Source: CAVSQX01 sp963730225 (GTDB taxonomy: Bacteria; Planctomycetota; Phycisphaerae; Tepidisphaerales; Tepidisphaeraceae). Taken from it: a DNA stretch of 64,000 bases. The DNA is taken from NCBI GenBank assembly GCA_963730225.1, contig CAVSQX010000001.1, positions 372,001-436,000 of the forward strand. The letters are read 5' to 3'. Shown piece by piece: positions 37,444-46,652 of the stretch (its first letter is position 1; each line of letters opens with the position of its first letter). The position numbers and the translations under genes were made by a program. The notes under the pieces were generated by a model. The model was not told where the DNA came from, did no database searches, and worked only from the letters and a program-made list of their open reading frames with translations.

Positions 37444-38163
37444 ATGGAAGCGCTGATCAGGCCGCACGAATTCGCCGGAAAGCTGATCGTCGTCGAAGGA
37501 ATCGACGGCAGCGGTAAAAGTACGCAATTGCAGTTGGCCATGCGCTATCTTCAGGCCAAGGGCCTGGCGGTTTTCTTCACCGAATGGAACAGCGCCGATC
37601 TGGTCAAAGTGGTGACCAAGCGCGGCAAGAAGAAGATGACGCTGACGCCGCTGACGTTTTCGTTGCTGCACGCGACGGATTTCGCTCATCGCTTGTCGCA
37701 CAACATTCTGCCGCCGCTCAAAGCGGGAATGACCGTGCTGGCGGATCGATACGCCTACACGGCTTTTGCCCGCGACGCCGCCCGCGGTTGCGACCGCGCC
37801 TGGGTGCGCAACATGTACGATTTCGCCCCGCGGCCCGATCTGGCCCTTTACTTCAAAGTGCCGATCGACATCAGCGTGCAGCGCATCCTCGGCGGACGCG
37901 CCCAGTTGAAGGATTACGAAGCGGGCATGGATTTGAATCTCGCCCCCGACAAGATCACCAGTTTCACCATCTTCCAGAGCCGAATTCTCGATGAGTACGA
38001 CCGCATCACGCAGGAATACGGCCTGACCATGATCGACGCCGACCAAAGCATCGGCAAGCAGCAGCAGATCGTTCGCGGATTGCTGGATCAGCTCTACGGC
38101 TGGAGCGAATCGCCGGCGAAGATGCGCGCTGCGCACGCCACGGCGAAGGAGACCGTTGCGTGA
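37444..38163 (+). CDS. Thymidylate-kinase-like P-loop protein, paralogue 1
   Basis: A 239-residue P-loop kinase. Walker A is canonical, EGIDGSGKST (18-27; K25). TEWNSADLVKV replaces the usual dTMP-kinase region, and the LADRYAYTAFARDAARG block matches the D-R-Y motif. The GMDLNLAPDKITSFTIFQSR segment is shared in form with the neighbour. It is larger and differs from ordinary Tmk, so dTMP may not be its substrate. It lies 18 bases after the Ppx-HD gene, and its stop overlaps the next start (GTGA). It probably works with that paralogue; nucleotide or polyphosphate metabolism is an inference from the neighbour. Confidence 0.85.
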   Translation: MEALIRPHEFAGKLIVVEGIDGSGKSTQLQLAMRYLQAKGLAVFFTEWNSADLVKVVTKRGKKKMTLTPLTFSLLHATDFAHRLSHNILPPLKAGMTVLADRYAYTAFARDAARGCDRAWVRNMYDFAPRPDLALYFKVPIDISVQRILGGRAQLKDYEAGMDLNLAPDKITSFTIFQSRILDEYDRITQEYGLTMIDADQSIGKQQQIVRGLLDQLYGWSESPAKMRAAHATAKETVA

Positions 38164-38879
38164 ACACGCTGAAATATATTTCCCATGCCATGCCGTATCT
38201 GCCGCAGGGCCCGGTGACGGGCAAACTGATCGTCATCGAAGGCACGGACGGCTGCGGCCGCACCACGCAGGCGGTCGCCCTGAAGCAGTGGCTCGAAGTG
38301 CAGGGCTACGGCGTCATGGAAACCGGCTGGACGCGCAGCAAGCTGGTCGGCCAGGCCATCACCGACGCCAAGCAGGGCCATTCGCTCAATCGCCTCACCT
38401 ACTGCCTGATGTACGCCACCGATCTGGCCGACCGCATGGAATATCAAATCATTCCCGCGCTGCGCAGCGGATTCATCGTGCTGGCCGATCGGTACGTCTT
38501 CACCGCCATCGCGCGCGGAATCGTGCGCGGCGCCGACAAGCAATGGCTGCATGATCTATTCGGCTTCGCTGTCGTGCCCGACCTGGTTTTCTACCTCAAG
38601 CTCGGCGTGCACGAACTGGTTCCGCGCGTCTTGCATTCCCAGAAAATGAATTACTGGGAAAGCGGAATGGACATGAACTACGGCGACGATCTGTACGACA
38701 GCTTCATGGCCTATCAGGGAGCGCTGATTGAACAATTCGATTCCATGGCAGGCGATGAAGGTTTCGTCAGCGTCGACGCACGTTCGTCTCCGCAGGTGAT
38801 TCAAGCCGAGTTGCGGCGGGTCGTCGGTCGATATCTGCGCGATGTTCCCGCCACGGCCACGCTGGCGGCCGCGCCGTGA
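38160..38879 (+). CDS. Thymidylate-kinase-like P-loop protein, paralogue 2 with Walker A Lys-to-Arg change
   Basis: Also 239 residues, from a GTG that overlaps the stop of paralogue 1. It shares the same layout: EGTDGCGRTTQ (27-37), LADRYVFTAIARGIVRG, and ESGMDMNYGDDLYDSFMAYQ. In Walker A the invariant lysine is arginine (R34), which normally weakens or removes ATP hydrolysis or phosphoryl transfer. The two proteins have equal length and are translationally coupled, which suggests a heterodimer with one active and one regulatory subunit. Function unknown; the surrounding Ppx-HD gene points to phosphate or nucleotide metabolism. Confidence 0.82.
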   Translation: MNTLKYISHAMPYLPQGPVTGKLIVIEGTDGCGRTTQAVALKQWLEVQGYGVMETGWTRSKLVGQAITDAKQGHSLNRLTYCLMYATDLADRMEYQIIPALRSGFIVLADRYVFTAIARGIVRGADKQWLHDLFGFAVVPDLVFYLKLGVHELVPRVLHSQKMNYWESGMDMNYGDDLYDSFMAYQGALIEQFDSMAGDEGFVSVDARSSPQVIQAELRRVVGRYLRDVPATATLAAAP

Positions 38880-38887
38880 GCGCCGAT

Positions 38888-38911
38888 GTTTAGCGGCCGC
38901 ACTTGTGCGGC
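38888..38911 (+). repeat. GTTTAGCGGCCGCACT intergenic repeat, copy 2, with hairpin
   Basis: The first 16 bases equal 27390-27405. GCCGCAC (38896-38902) pairs with GTGCGGC (38905-38911). It lies 8 bases after the second kinase gene and ahead of the convergent hisF end, so it may serve as a bidirectional transcription stop, or it is a copy of a dispersed element. Confidence 0.6.
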
Positions 38912-38937
38912 GCTGCCGAACGCCGCAACCGATCCCG

Positions 38938-39708
38938 TCAGATTAGTCGCACCGGCACCCGATGCTCGCTTAGGAATTGCTTCACCTGCCCGATGCTGAA
39001 CGTGCCGAAGTGAAAGATGCTCGCGGCCAGCGCCGCGTCCGCGTGGCCGGTGGTCAGCACATCGAGCATATCCTGCGGCGAGCCCGCGCCGCCGCTGGCG
39101 ACCACAGGAATCTTCACCGCATCGCTCACCGCCGCCGTCATCTCCAGATCGTACCCGCTGGTCGTCCCGTCGGCGTTCATGACATTCAGCACGATTTCCC
39201 CCGCGCCCAGTTCCTCGGCCCGTTTCACCCAATCCATCACTCGAATTCCTGTGCCCACCCGTCCGCCGTTGACAAAAACTTCCCACATCTCAATTCCGTC
39301 TTTGTTGACGCGATTGGCGTCCAATCCCAGCACGCAGGCCTGCGCTCCGAATTTGCGCGACACTTCACTGAGCAACTTCGGATTCTTCACCGCCGCCGAA
39401 TTGATGCTCACCTTTTCCGCGCCCGCCTGAATGAGTCGGGTCGCATCCTCCAGCGTGCGGATTCCGCCGCCGACGCACAGCGGCATAAAAATGTGCTCCA
39501 TCACCTTCATCACCAGATCAGCCATGATTTGCCGACCCTCGTGCGAAGCCGTGATGTCGTAAAAAACCAATTCATCCGCCCCGTCGTTCTGATACCGTCT
39601 CGCCTGCTCCACCGGATCGCCCGCATCGACGTGATCGAAGAACTTCACGCCTTTGACGACTCGGCCCGCATCGACATCGAGGCAGGGTATGATGCGTTTG
39701 GTCAGCAT
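38938..39708 (-). CDS. hisF: Imidazole glycerol phosphate synthase cyclase subunit
   Basis: A 256-residue (beta/alpha)8 barrel. Catalytic D11 is in KRIIPCLDVDAG and the second aspartate in VLGLDANRV (about residue 130). The phosphate-binding blocks are VGGGIRT (about 80-86) and VVASGGAGSPQDM. With HisH it makes imidazole glycerol phosphate and AICAR, a late step of histidine synthesis. No other his genes are visible in the window, so the pathway genes are scattered. It starts 87 bases from the tRNA-His gene upstream on the same strand, a curious pairing but probably chance. Confidence 0.96.
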   Translation of the reverse strand: MLTKRIIPCLDVDAGRVVKGVKFFDHVDAGDPVEQARRYQNDGADELVFYDITASHEGRQIMADLVMKVMEHIFMPLCVGGGIRTLEDATRLIQAGAEKVSINSAAVKNPKLLSEVSRKFGAQACVLGLDANRVNKDGIEMWEVFVNGGRVGTGIRVMDWVKRAEELGAGEIVLNVMNADGTTSGYDLEMTAAVSDAVKIPVVASGGAGSPQDMLDVLTTGHADAALAASIFHFGTFSIGQVKQFLSEHRVPVRLI

Positions 39709-39795
39709 GGGCAGCGTGATAGGGGATCGGCGTCAGGTAATGGTAGGACAGGTCAGCATTCTTGCACCTAACCCCCAGCTCCTAACCCCCAGAAG

Positions 39796-39869
39796 GGTGA
39801 CCGACGGGACTCGAACCCGCGACGTCCAGGACCACAACCTGGCGCTCTACCAACTGAGCTACGGCCACC
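39796..39869 (-). tRNA. tRNA-His (GTG anticodon)
   Basis: The minus strand folds as a full cloverleaf. The acceptor stem GTGGCCG/CGGTCAC carries an extra 5' G opposite a C discriminator, the hallmark of tRNA-His. The D arm is GCTCAGTTGGTAGAGC and the anticodon stem CCAGG/CCTGG holds a loop with GTG. The T arm is GCGGGTTCGAGTCCCGT. CCA is not encoded. Confidence 0.95.
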
Positions 39870-39953
39870 GTCGTTTAACTCACGAACGAGGGATTTTTGC
39901 CGTAATCAGCGAGCTAGTCAATATTCGGCCCAGCGGGTAGAAACGGCTGACAA

Positions 39954-40741
39954 TTGAAAGAACGAATCCAAAAAATCCTCGCCAACGCCGGCGTCGCCTC
40001 GCGGCGGGCGGTCGAGCAGATGGTTCTCCAGGGCCGAATTTCCGTCAACGGCGCAGTCCGCATCGATCTGCCGATTCTCATCGATCCGCAGCACGATCGA
40101 GTTTCCGTCGACGACCAGCCCATTCGCCTTGCAACCGCCCCAGCCCAGCGAGTTTATTTTTTGCTCAATAAGCCCAAGGGCGTCTACTGCACAAACCTGC
40201 GCAGGGAGCGCAGGTTCGCGCCATCGATCTTTTGCCGCGCGACATCGGCCAGCGCGTTTATCCGGTTGGCCGATTGGATGCCCAGAGCGGCGGATTGCTC
40301 CTGCTGACCAATGACGGCGATCTGACCAACCGTCTCACGCATCCGCGCTACGGCGTTGAGAAAACGTATCAGGCCATCGTCGATGGCCATCTCGATCCCA
40401 GCCAGGCGAAGCGATTGGAGAAGGGCATTTGGCTCGCCGATCCGCGCGGCGGCAAGGGATTCAAAACCGCGCCCAGCCGAATTCGATTGGTCAAGCGCGT
40501 CGGCGATCGCAGCATTCTCGAAATCACTCTCAATGAAGTGCGCAATCACGAAGTTCGCCGAATGTTGGCCAGCGTCGGGCACAAGGTGCGGCAGTTGACG
40601 CGAATTCGACTGGGGCCGTTGACGCTTGACGGATTGAAAACCGGCCAGTCCCGCCCTCTGACCACTCGGGAACTCAAGGCACTGCGGGCTCTGTCCCGTC
40701 GCCCAGAGCCTGCGCCAAAGCATCCAAAACCCGATGAATGA
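39954..40741 (+). CDS. RsuA/RluB-family pseudouridine synthase, frameshifted
   Basis: Starts at the TTG at 39954 with an S4 RNA-binding domain (KERIQKILANAGVASRRAVE, LQGRISVNG). One base is missing at the GG of 40213-40214 after NLRRERR. The second frame resumes VRAIDLLPRDIGQRVYPVGR, then the catalytic aspartate in RLDAQSGGLLLLTNDG and the NEVRNHEVRRMLASVGH block. The restored length is about 263 residues. It isomerises a uridine in rRNA to pseudouridine; the exact site, 23S or 16S, is not determined. The 3' end overlaps the convergent glycosyltransferase gene by 68 bases. The indel is probably a sequence error. Confidence 0.88.
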
Positions 40742-41912
40742 CCCCGGCCCAATCCCCGCTGGTTGACTGCCGAAATAGCCGCATCGTTGGATACCACGGG
40801 CTGTCATCGCGCTGCGCCATCCATCGCCATTCCGCCGGCTCGGGCAGCAGCAACCACACCGGCTTTCCCAACGCTCCGGCAAGGTGGCCAACGGCGGTGT
40901 CGGCGCTGATGACCAAATCGAGATTCTCGACCAAAGCGGCGGTATCGGAAAAATCGTGCAGATCGGCCGTCCAATTCGTTATCCACGGCACTTCGAGATC
41001 CGTCGATTTCTGCAAACTGTAAAATGCGATTTCGTTCAACTTCGCCAGCGCCTGTAAATGGCGGACGGGAACCGATCGCCGTGAATCATTCGGATGCTTC
41101 GGATTGCCGGCCCAGGCGATTCCAACTCGCAAATGTACTTTGCGTTCCCCGTCCAATCGTCCTCGCCATTGTGCAACCTTGGCCTCCTGTGCTTTCAGAT
41201 ATGGAACATTTCGCGGAATATTTTCCAACGTGGTGCCCATGGCCGCCGGCAAATCCATCAGGGCGATTTGCAGATCGCAAGCCGGCAAATCCCGCGAAGA
41301 ATCAACCAATTTCCAAACCCGCTCGATCTGCTTCATCAGCGGCCGAACCGCCGGCTGCACCGCCAGCGCGATCGGCCCGCCGGCGATCAGCGGCACATAC
41401 CGGGCAAACTGAATCGCATCCCCCAGCCCCTGATCGTTCCAAATCAAAAGTGTCCGGCCATTCAACGGCGAACCGTCCCACATCGCTTGCGTAATTCCCT
41501 CTCGTGGTGGGTTATTGACATGCCGCCAGCGCAAATGGGGCCAGCCGCGCTCCAATTGCCCCAGACGCAGCAGCGCGGTTGCCCATTCGCTGTGCCATCG
41601 CGGCTTGTTCGGCTGCAAATCAACCAGCTTTTCCCAGGCATTGGCCGCCGCGACATAATCGCCGCACAGTGTCAACGCCTGCGCCAGATTTCGCAGCCCC
41701 GCCGGATCGGTCGGATCCAGTTCGACGGCCTTGCGGAAAAACTCGACCGCGCTCTTCCTGTCGTGACGGGCCGCCGCGGCCATTCCCAGAATCTGCGTCG
41801 CTCCGGCGTGTGTCGGCTGGAGGCGCAAAATCTCTACCGCCATCGCCTTTGCTTCCGCCCATTGTCCGGCGCGGATGTGGTCCCACGCGGCATCGAATGA
41901 ATCGGTGGACAT
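40674..41912 (-). CDS. TPR-repeat protein with GT9-like glycosyltransferase domain
   Basis: A 412-residue protein from the ATG at 41910-41912; a GTG nine bases earlier is an alternative start. Residues 1-125 form three TPR units (AWDHIRAGQWAEAKAMAVEI, AVEFFRKAVELDPTDPAGLR). A heptosyltransferase-like GT-B domain follows: LIWNDQGLGDAIQFARYVP, GIAWAGNPKHPNDSRRS (the G-x-x-W-x-G-N-P pattern) and DLVISADTAVGHLAGALGKPVW. Such TPR-GT proteins are common in planctomycetes and may act in glycan or protein O-glycosylation. The gene overlaps the pseudouridine synthase at its 3' end. Confidence 0.85.
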   Translation of the reverse strand: MSTDSFDAAWDHIRAGQWAEAKAMAVEILRLQPTHAGATQILGMAAAARHDRKSAVEFFRKAVELDPTDPAGLRNLAQALTLCGDYVAAANAWEKLVDLQPNKPRWHSEWATALLRLGQLERGWPHLRWRHVNNPPREGITQAMWDGSPLNGRTLLIWNDQGLGDAIQFARYVPLIAGGPIALAVQPAVRPLMKQIERVWKLVDSSRDLPACDLQIALMDLPAAMGTTLENIPRNVPYLKAQEAKVAQWRGRLDGERKVHLRVGIAWAGNPKHPNDSRRSVPVRHLQALAKLNEIAFYSLQKSTDLEVPWITNWTADLHDFSDTAALVENLDLVISADTAVGHLAGALGKPVWLLLPEPAEWRWMAQRDDSPWYPTMRLFRQSTSGDWAGVIHRVLDALAQALGDGTEPAVP

Positions 41913-41946
41913 GTCGATCACTCGACGGAATTCTACCGAATCGTTC

Positions 41947-43021
41947 TCAGAGCGACGACGTGTGCGGAATAACCGCCGAAGTCGGAAGGCTCGGCGTCAC
42001 CATCGCCCACGCCCTGCCGATGCGCAGCATCGGTCGCTCCACCAACAGAAACGACATGAACCCCGCCACCAGCGCGACAATCACCATCGCCGCCAGAATC
42101 GAGATGTTGGCCCCAAGGCCGGCGTGAACGTGTTTCCAGACGACTCGCGCCACCGCCGCCAGCACCAGCCCCTGCGAAAGATAAATCGAGTAAGACGCAT
42201 CGCCGGTGACGACCAGCCAGTTCGGGCAGATTTTTCCCGCTCGTTCGCACACCACGGCTCCCAGAACGATCAGCACGGCCGGCGCGCGAAAAAACAGAAC
42301 CCGCGCCCAGGGCGAGTGCAGATCGATCGGATGCACAGCTGCAAGCACCAACAGTAGAATCGCGCCCCCGATCAGTACCTGGCATTCCGCGCTTAAGCCG
42401 GTACGCCCACACCGCGATGAAAGACCCCGCGATGAACTCCAGCGTCAGCGGATTGGCGATCACATCAAACACCGGAACAGACATCGGCAGCGTCCGCGAG
42501 CCGATGGCTACCAGCGCTGCCCAGACGACCAGCAACGGAACCACCATCGCCTCGCTGAGCATCAGCAGCAGCGAGAAAACCAGATAAAAATACATCTCGT
42601 GAATGAGCGTCCAACCCTGCGCCACCAAAGGGCTTGGCGTCTGAGGAAAGAGCAGAAAGGAAAAGATCAGGAACCGGCCGCCGCTTCCGCCGCCGGTGTT
42701 CACCATGTCCGGATGCCGCAGATAGATCGGCAGCACCAGCAGACTGAAAAACCAGAACAGCGGATAAATTCGCAGAATTCGCCGCAGCAGAAATCGCTTC
42801 GGCTCACCGCGCCGGCCGAAGCGCGACAGGCTCACCGTCACCATCACAAAACCGCTGATGACGAAGAACAGATCCACGCCCGCATTTCCCAATTCCCAAA
42901 ACCGCAGCCCGCCCAGTTGATCGCCGCCGAAACGCGCATCGTAATTCTTCAGATGCGGCGCCAGCACCATCAGTGCCGCCACGGCGCGAAGACCCTGGAT
43001 GTTGCGAATTTGCTTGGGCAT
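41947..43021 (-). CDS. Acyltransferase 3 family membrane protein, frameshifted
   Basis: From the ATG at 43019-43021 the protein begins QIRNIQGLRAVAALMVLAPH, the family's N-terminus with its catalytic histidine, then LGNAGVDLFFVISGFVM. About six membrane spans follow to AYRLKRGMPG. One surplus base at 42378-42383 breaks the frame. The second frame continues LIGGAILLLVLAAVHPIDLH, with GDASYSIYLSQGLV near the end (a shared S-Y-S-I-Y-L motif), for a total of about 357 residues. These enzymes O-acylate extracytoplasmic sugars. It starts 81 bases from the divergent esterase gene. The indel is probably a sequence error. Confidence 0.83.
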
Positions 43022-43102
43022 CGTGGTGTTATCATGTTTATCGTCCGCCCGGCCGGCGACGTTTGCAAAACCGATCGTTTTGGCTAATCTCATCGGCGAT
43101 CC

Positions 43103-44503
<1,401 letters not shown>

Positions 44504-44596
44504 CGGAATTCTTCGAAACTTTTTTCGCAACCCGGCGTCCAACCCCCAAAGGCGCGCCGCGCCGGCCATTCCCGGCTCTTATATAGGAGTTCTCCA

Positions 44597-44950
44597 ATGA
44601 CTCATCTCAAACGCATCACGATCAGCTTGACCGCGCTGGCCCTTCTGGCAACTCCCTTCGCAAGGGCCGATGCTCCCGCGCCGAATCCCGCTCCCGACAG
44701 CGCCGAACTTCTGCATCAGCTCGATTTGGCCGACGCCCAAATCCAATCGCTGCAAAACCAGATCAAATCCCTCCAACAGCAGCTGGGCGCGATGCGAACT
44801 GGCGTGCCGAACTTCAAATTCGTTCCTCCAGGCACGCCGTTTTATTTTACGCCTCAACTGAATAATTCGGCTCCCGGGACTCCTCCGGCAGCCATCGCCC
44901 ATCCCTTCAACGGCGGAGTTTTCTACGTGATTCCGATCCAAGCCCATTGA
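44597..44950 (+). CDS. Small secreted coiled-coil protein of unknown function
   Basis: A 117-residue protein from the ATG at 44597 with TAGGAG nine bases upstream. A signal peptide (KRITISLTALALLATPFARA) precedes a short coiled coil (DLADAQIQSLQNQIKSLQQQ; leucines and isoleucines in heptad phase, about 44-70). A proline-rich C-terminus with VPPGTPFYFTPQLNN follows. No family is recognised; its size and form suggest a periplasmic or outer-surface accessory protein. It stands alone between the esterase and DUF4260 genes. Confidence 0.75.
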   Translation: MTHLKRITISLTALALLATPFARADAPAPNPAPDSAELLHQLDLADAQIQSLQNQIKSLQQQLGAMRTGVPNFKFVPPGTPFYFTPQLNNSAPGTPPAAIAHPFNGGVFYVIPIQAH

Positions 44951-44999
44951 GAATTCCCAGCAACTCGCCCGGCGGTCGGCCAACAGTAGAATAGCGCTA

Positions 45000-45446
45000 A
45001 TGCCGCCGGCCGAATCGTCCATTGCCATCGATCCCGCACGATCGTCGGGCGCCGTCTTTGGCCAGCCTCGTTTCTGGCTCAGGCTTGAAGCCGTTGCCGT
45101 GCTCTGCCTGGCCATCACGCTCTACGCTCGCGGTCGCCACTCCTGGCTGCTCTTCGCACTTTTGTTTCTTGCCCCCGACATCACCTTCCTCGGCTATCTC
45201 GCCGGCCCGCGCGTCGGGTCGGTCTGCTACAACTTTGCCCACAGCTACGTCGTCCCCGTAGCCTTCGGCGTGATATTGCACGTGCTGGGAAGATCCATCG
45301 CCGTCCCGCTGATTTGGATTGCCCACATCGGCTTCGACCGCTCGATCGGATATGGCTTGAAATACCGCACCGGCTTCCGCTACACGCACCTGGGAACGCT
45401 CGGCCCCAAAGTGCGCCAATATGGATCAGAATCAGCTCCGACGTAA
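45000..45446 (+). CDS. DUF4260 family membrane protein
   Basis: A 148-residue protein with three or four membrane spans (RLEAVAVLCLAITLYA, WLLFALLFLAPDITFLGYLA, SYVVPVAFGVILHVLG). DUF4260 features as I recall them are APDITFLGYLAGPRVG, CYNFAHSYVVP and the final IWIAHIGFDRSIGYGLKY. The role is unknown. It is followed five bases later by a small hypothetical gene, so the three genes from 45000 to 46314 may form an operon. Confidence 0.82.
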   Translation: MPPAESSIAIDPARSSGAVFGQPRFWLRLEAVAVLCLAITLYARGRHSWLLFALLFLAPDITFLGYLAGPRVGSVCYNFAHSYVVPVAFGVILHVLGRSIAVPLIWIAHIGFDRSIGYGLKYRTGFRYTHLGTLGPKVRQYGSESAPT

Positions 45447-45451
45447 GCGTG

Positions 45452-45817
45452 ATGTATGTAGTTACCCTATCAAACTCGTCGAAGCTCGGCCGAGTCAAAT
45501 CAAGCGAGCGTCGCTTGCTGGAAATCGAGATTCAATTAACCTCGCCAGCCGATTCGCGCAAGATCGAGCGTTCAATCGACCTCGCCATCGCCGACGTTGG
45601 CCTGACGATTACTCTGCGGTCTTCCCTTCGCAAATTCCCCGGCTGCGTTCACTGGCATCTGAAGCGCCGCCAGGAAGCCGGAACGCTCGAGATCACCTTC
45701 TGGCCGCAGGAACGGCGGGCGTGGTTCACGATTCAGAGCGGCCGAAAGGCCCACTGGATCGCTCAACAGATCAAATTACTCAGCGACAGCATTCACCGGC
45801 ACATCGGCGAAAGATAA
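45452..45817 (+). CDS. Hypothetical soluble protein, 121 residues
   Basis: An ATG at 45452 opens 121 residues (MYVVTLSNSSKLGRVKSSER) with no signal or membrane segment. The body looks like a two-layer alpha/beta fold: RLLEIEIQLTSPADSRK, GCVHWHLKRRQEAGTLEITF and a tryptophan-containing end (RAWFTIQSGRKAHWIAQQ). I recognise no family. It starts five bases after the DUF4260 gene and ends six bases before the next membrane gene. Confidence 0.6.
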   Translation: MYVVTLSNSSKLGRVKSSERRLLEIEIQLTSPADSRKIERSIDLAIADVGLTITLRSSLRKFPGCVHWHLKRRQEAGTLEITFWPQERRAWFTIQSGRKAHWIAQQIKLLSDSIHRHIGER

Positions 45818-45822
45818 CCATT

Positions 45823-46314
45823 ATGCGGCAAATTGAAGAATCGGTGATGCCTCGCCCCGGCAAGACACTGCCAATCGCCGTCGCCTTCGCAGGGATCATT
45901 TACCTCGCCATCGGCCTTCTGATCATCTGGGCCCACTGCACAGGTTGGAGCCCTGGGCACGCCACGGACTTTCACCCCGACCGCGTCCCGACGTATCTGC
46001 CGTGGCTGTCGCCCGGCCTGCTCCTCATCATCGCCACATGCTTCGTTCGCCGCGCCCGCTGGGCCGTCATCCTGGCCAGCCGCATCTTTGAACTGAGCCT
46101 TGTTTGCGCCGTTTTCCTCCTTGCCAAAACGCTCCTCGTCTTCCGTGCCGATTCCACCAAAGCGATCGTCTCCGCGGCCGTCCTGCTAATTTGGCTGTCG
46201 ATCCTCTGCGTAGGCCTGGTGCAGTTGCAACGACAGCGCCGATGGCTCCGCACCGCCGCATCACCCGCTCGTGCTGGATTTCCGATCAGCTCACAAGAGC
46301 TCGAGCAGAAGTAG
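45823..46314 (+). CDS. Hypothetical four-span membrane protein
   Basis: A 163-residue protein from the ATG at 45823. Four hydrophobic segments at about 18-38, 58-76, 82-103 and 112-130 (TLPIAVAFAGIIYLAIGLLI, PWLSPGLLLIIATCFV and so on) make a compact integral membrane protein, ending in a basic QRQRRWLRTAA tail and SSQELEQK. Unknown function. Its closeness to the two genes before it suggests coexpression. Confidence 0.7.
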   Translation: MRQIEESVMPRPGKTLPIAVAFAGIIYLAIGLLIIWAHCTGWSPGHATDFHPDRVPTYLPWLSPGLLLIIATCFVRRARWAVILASRIFELSLVCAVFLLAKTLLVFRADSTKAIVSAAVLLIWLSILCVGLVQLQRQRRWLRTAASPARAGFPISSQELEQK

Positions 46315-46652
46315 CCACGGATGAACACCGTTGCAAACAGATGGGAATTCACGTCAGAAGTAATTCCGACGTCATCTCTTTCATCTGATTTGATCTGTGG
46401 CCACAACTCTCCCCCGGTAGAATCCCGCCGCGGAACCACGTCCTTCAACGCACTGTAAAGCAATATTATGACAACTATCATGAAAAAACGTATCATTTCG
46501 CATCAAAACGTATCATTCCGCGGCAATGACGTTTCTCGGAACATGATTCGGAAAGCGAGCGGAAGAGCCGTTGGGCAGTAAGTCCGACGCCCGCGCCGGC
46601 GAAACGAGTGGCCATCGCGCACATCGTGCGCAGAAGCGATCTCCGATCCGGC
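46315..46652. other. 338-base gap with a short direct repeat
   Basis: No convincing gene. Bases 46485-46501 and 46505-46521 are direct repeats (AAAACGTATCATT-Y-CGC, 16 of 17 identical, period 20) in an AT-rich pocket. They could be an operator pair or debris. The remainder shows nothing I can name. It lies between the ends of the small-protein cluster and the PEP-CTERM gene. Confidence 0.5.
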
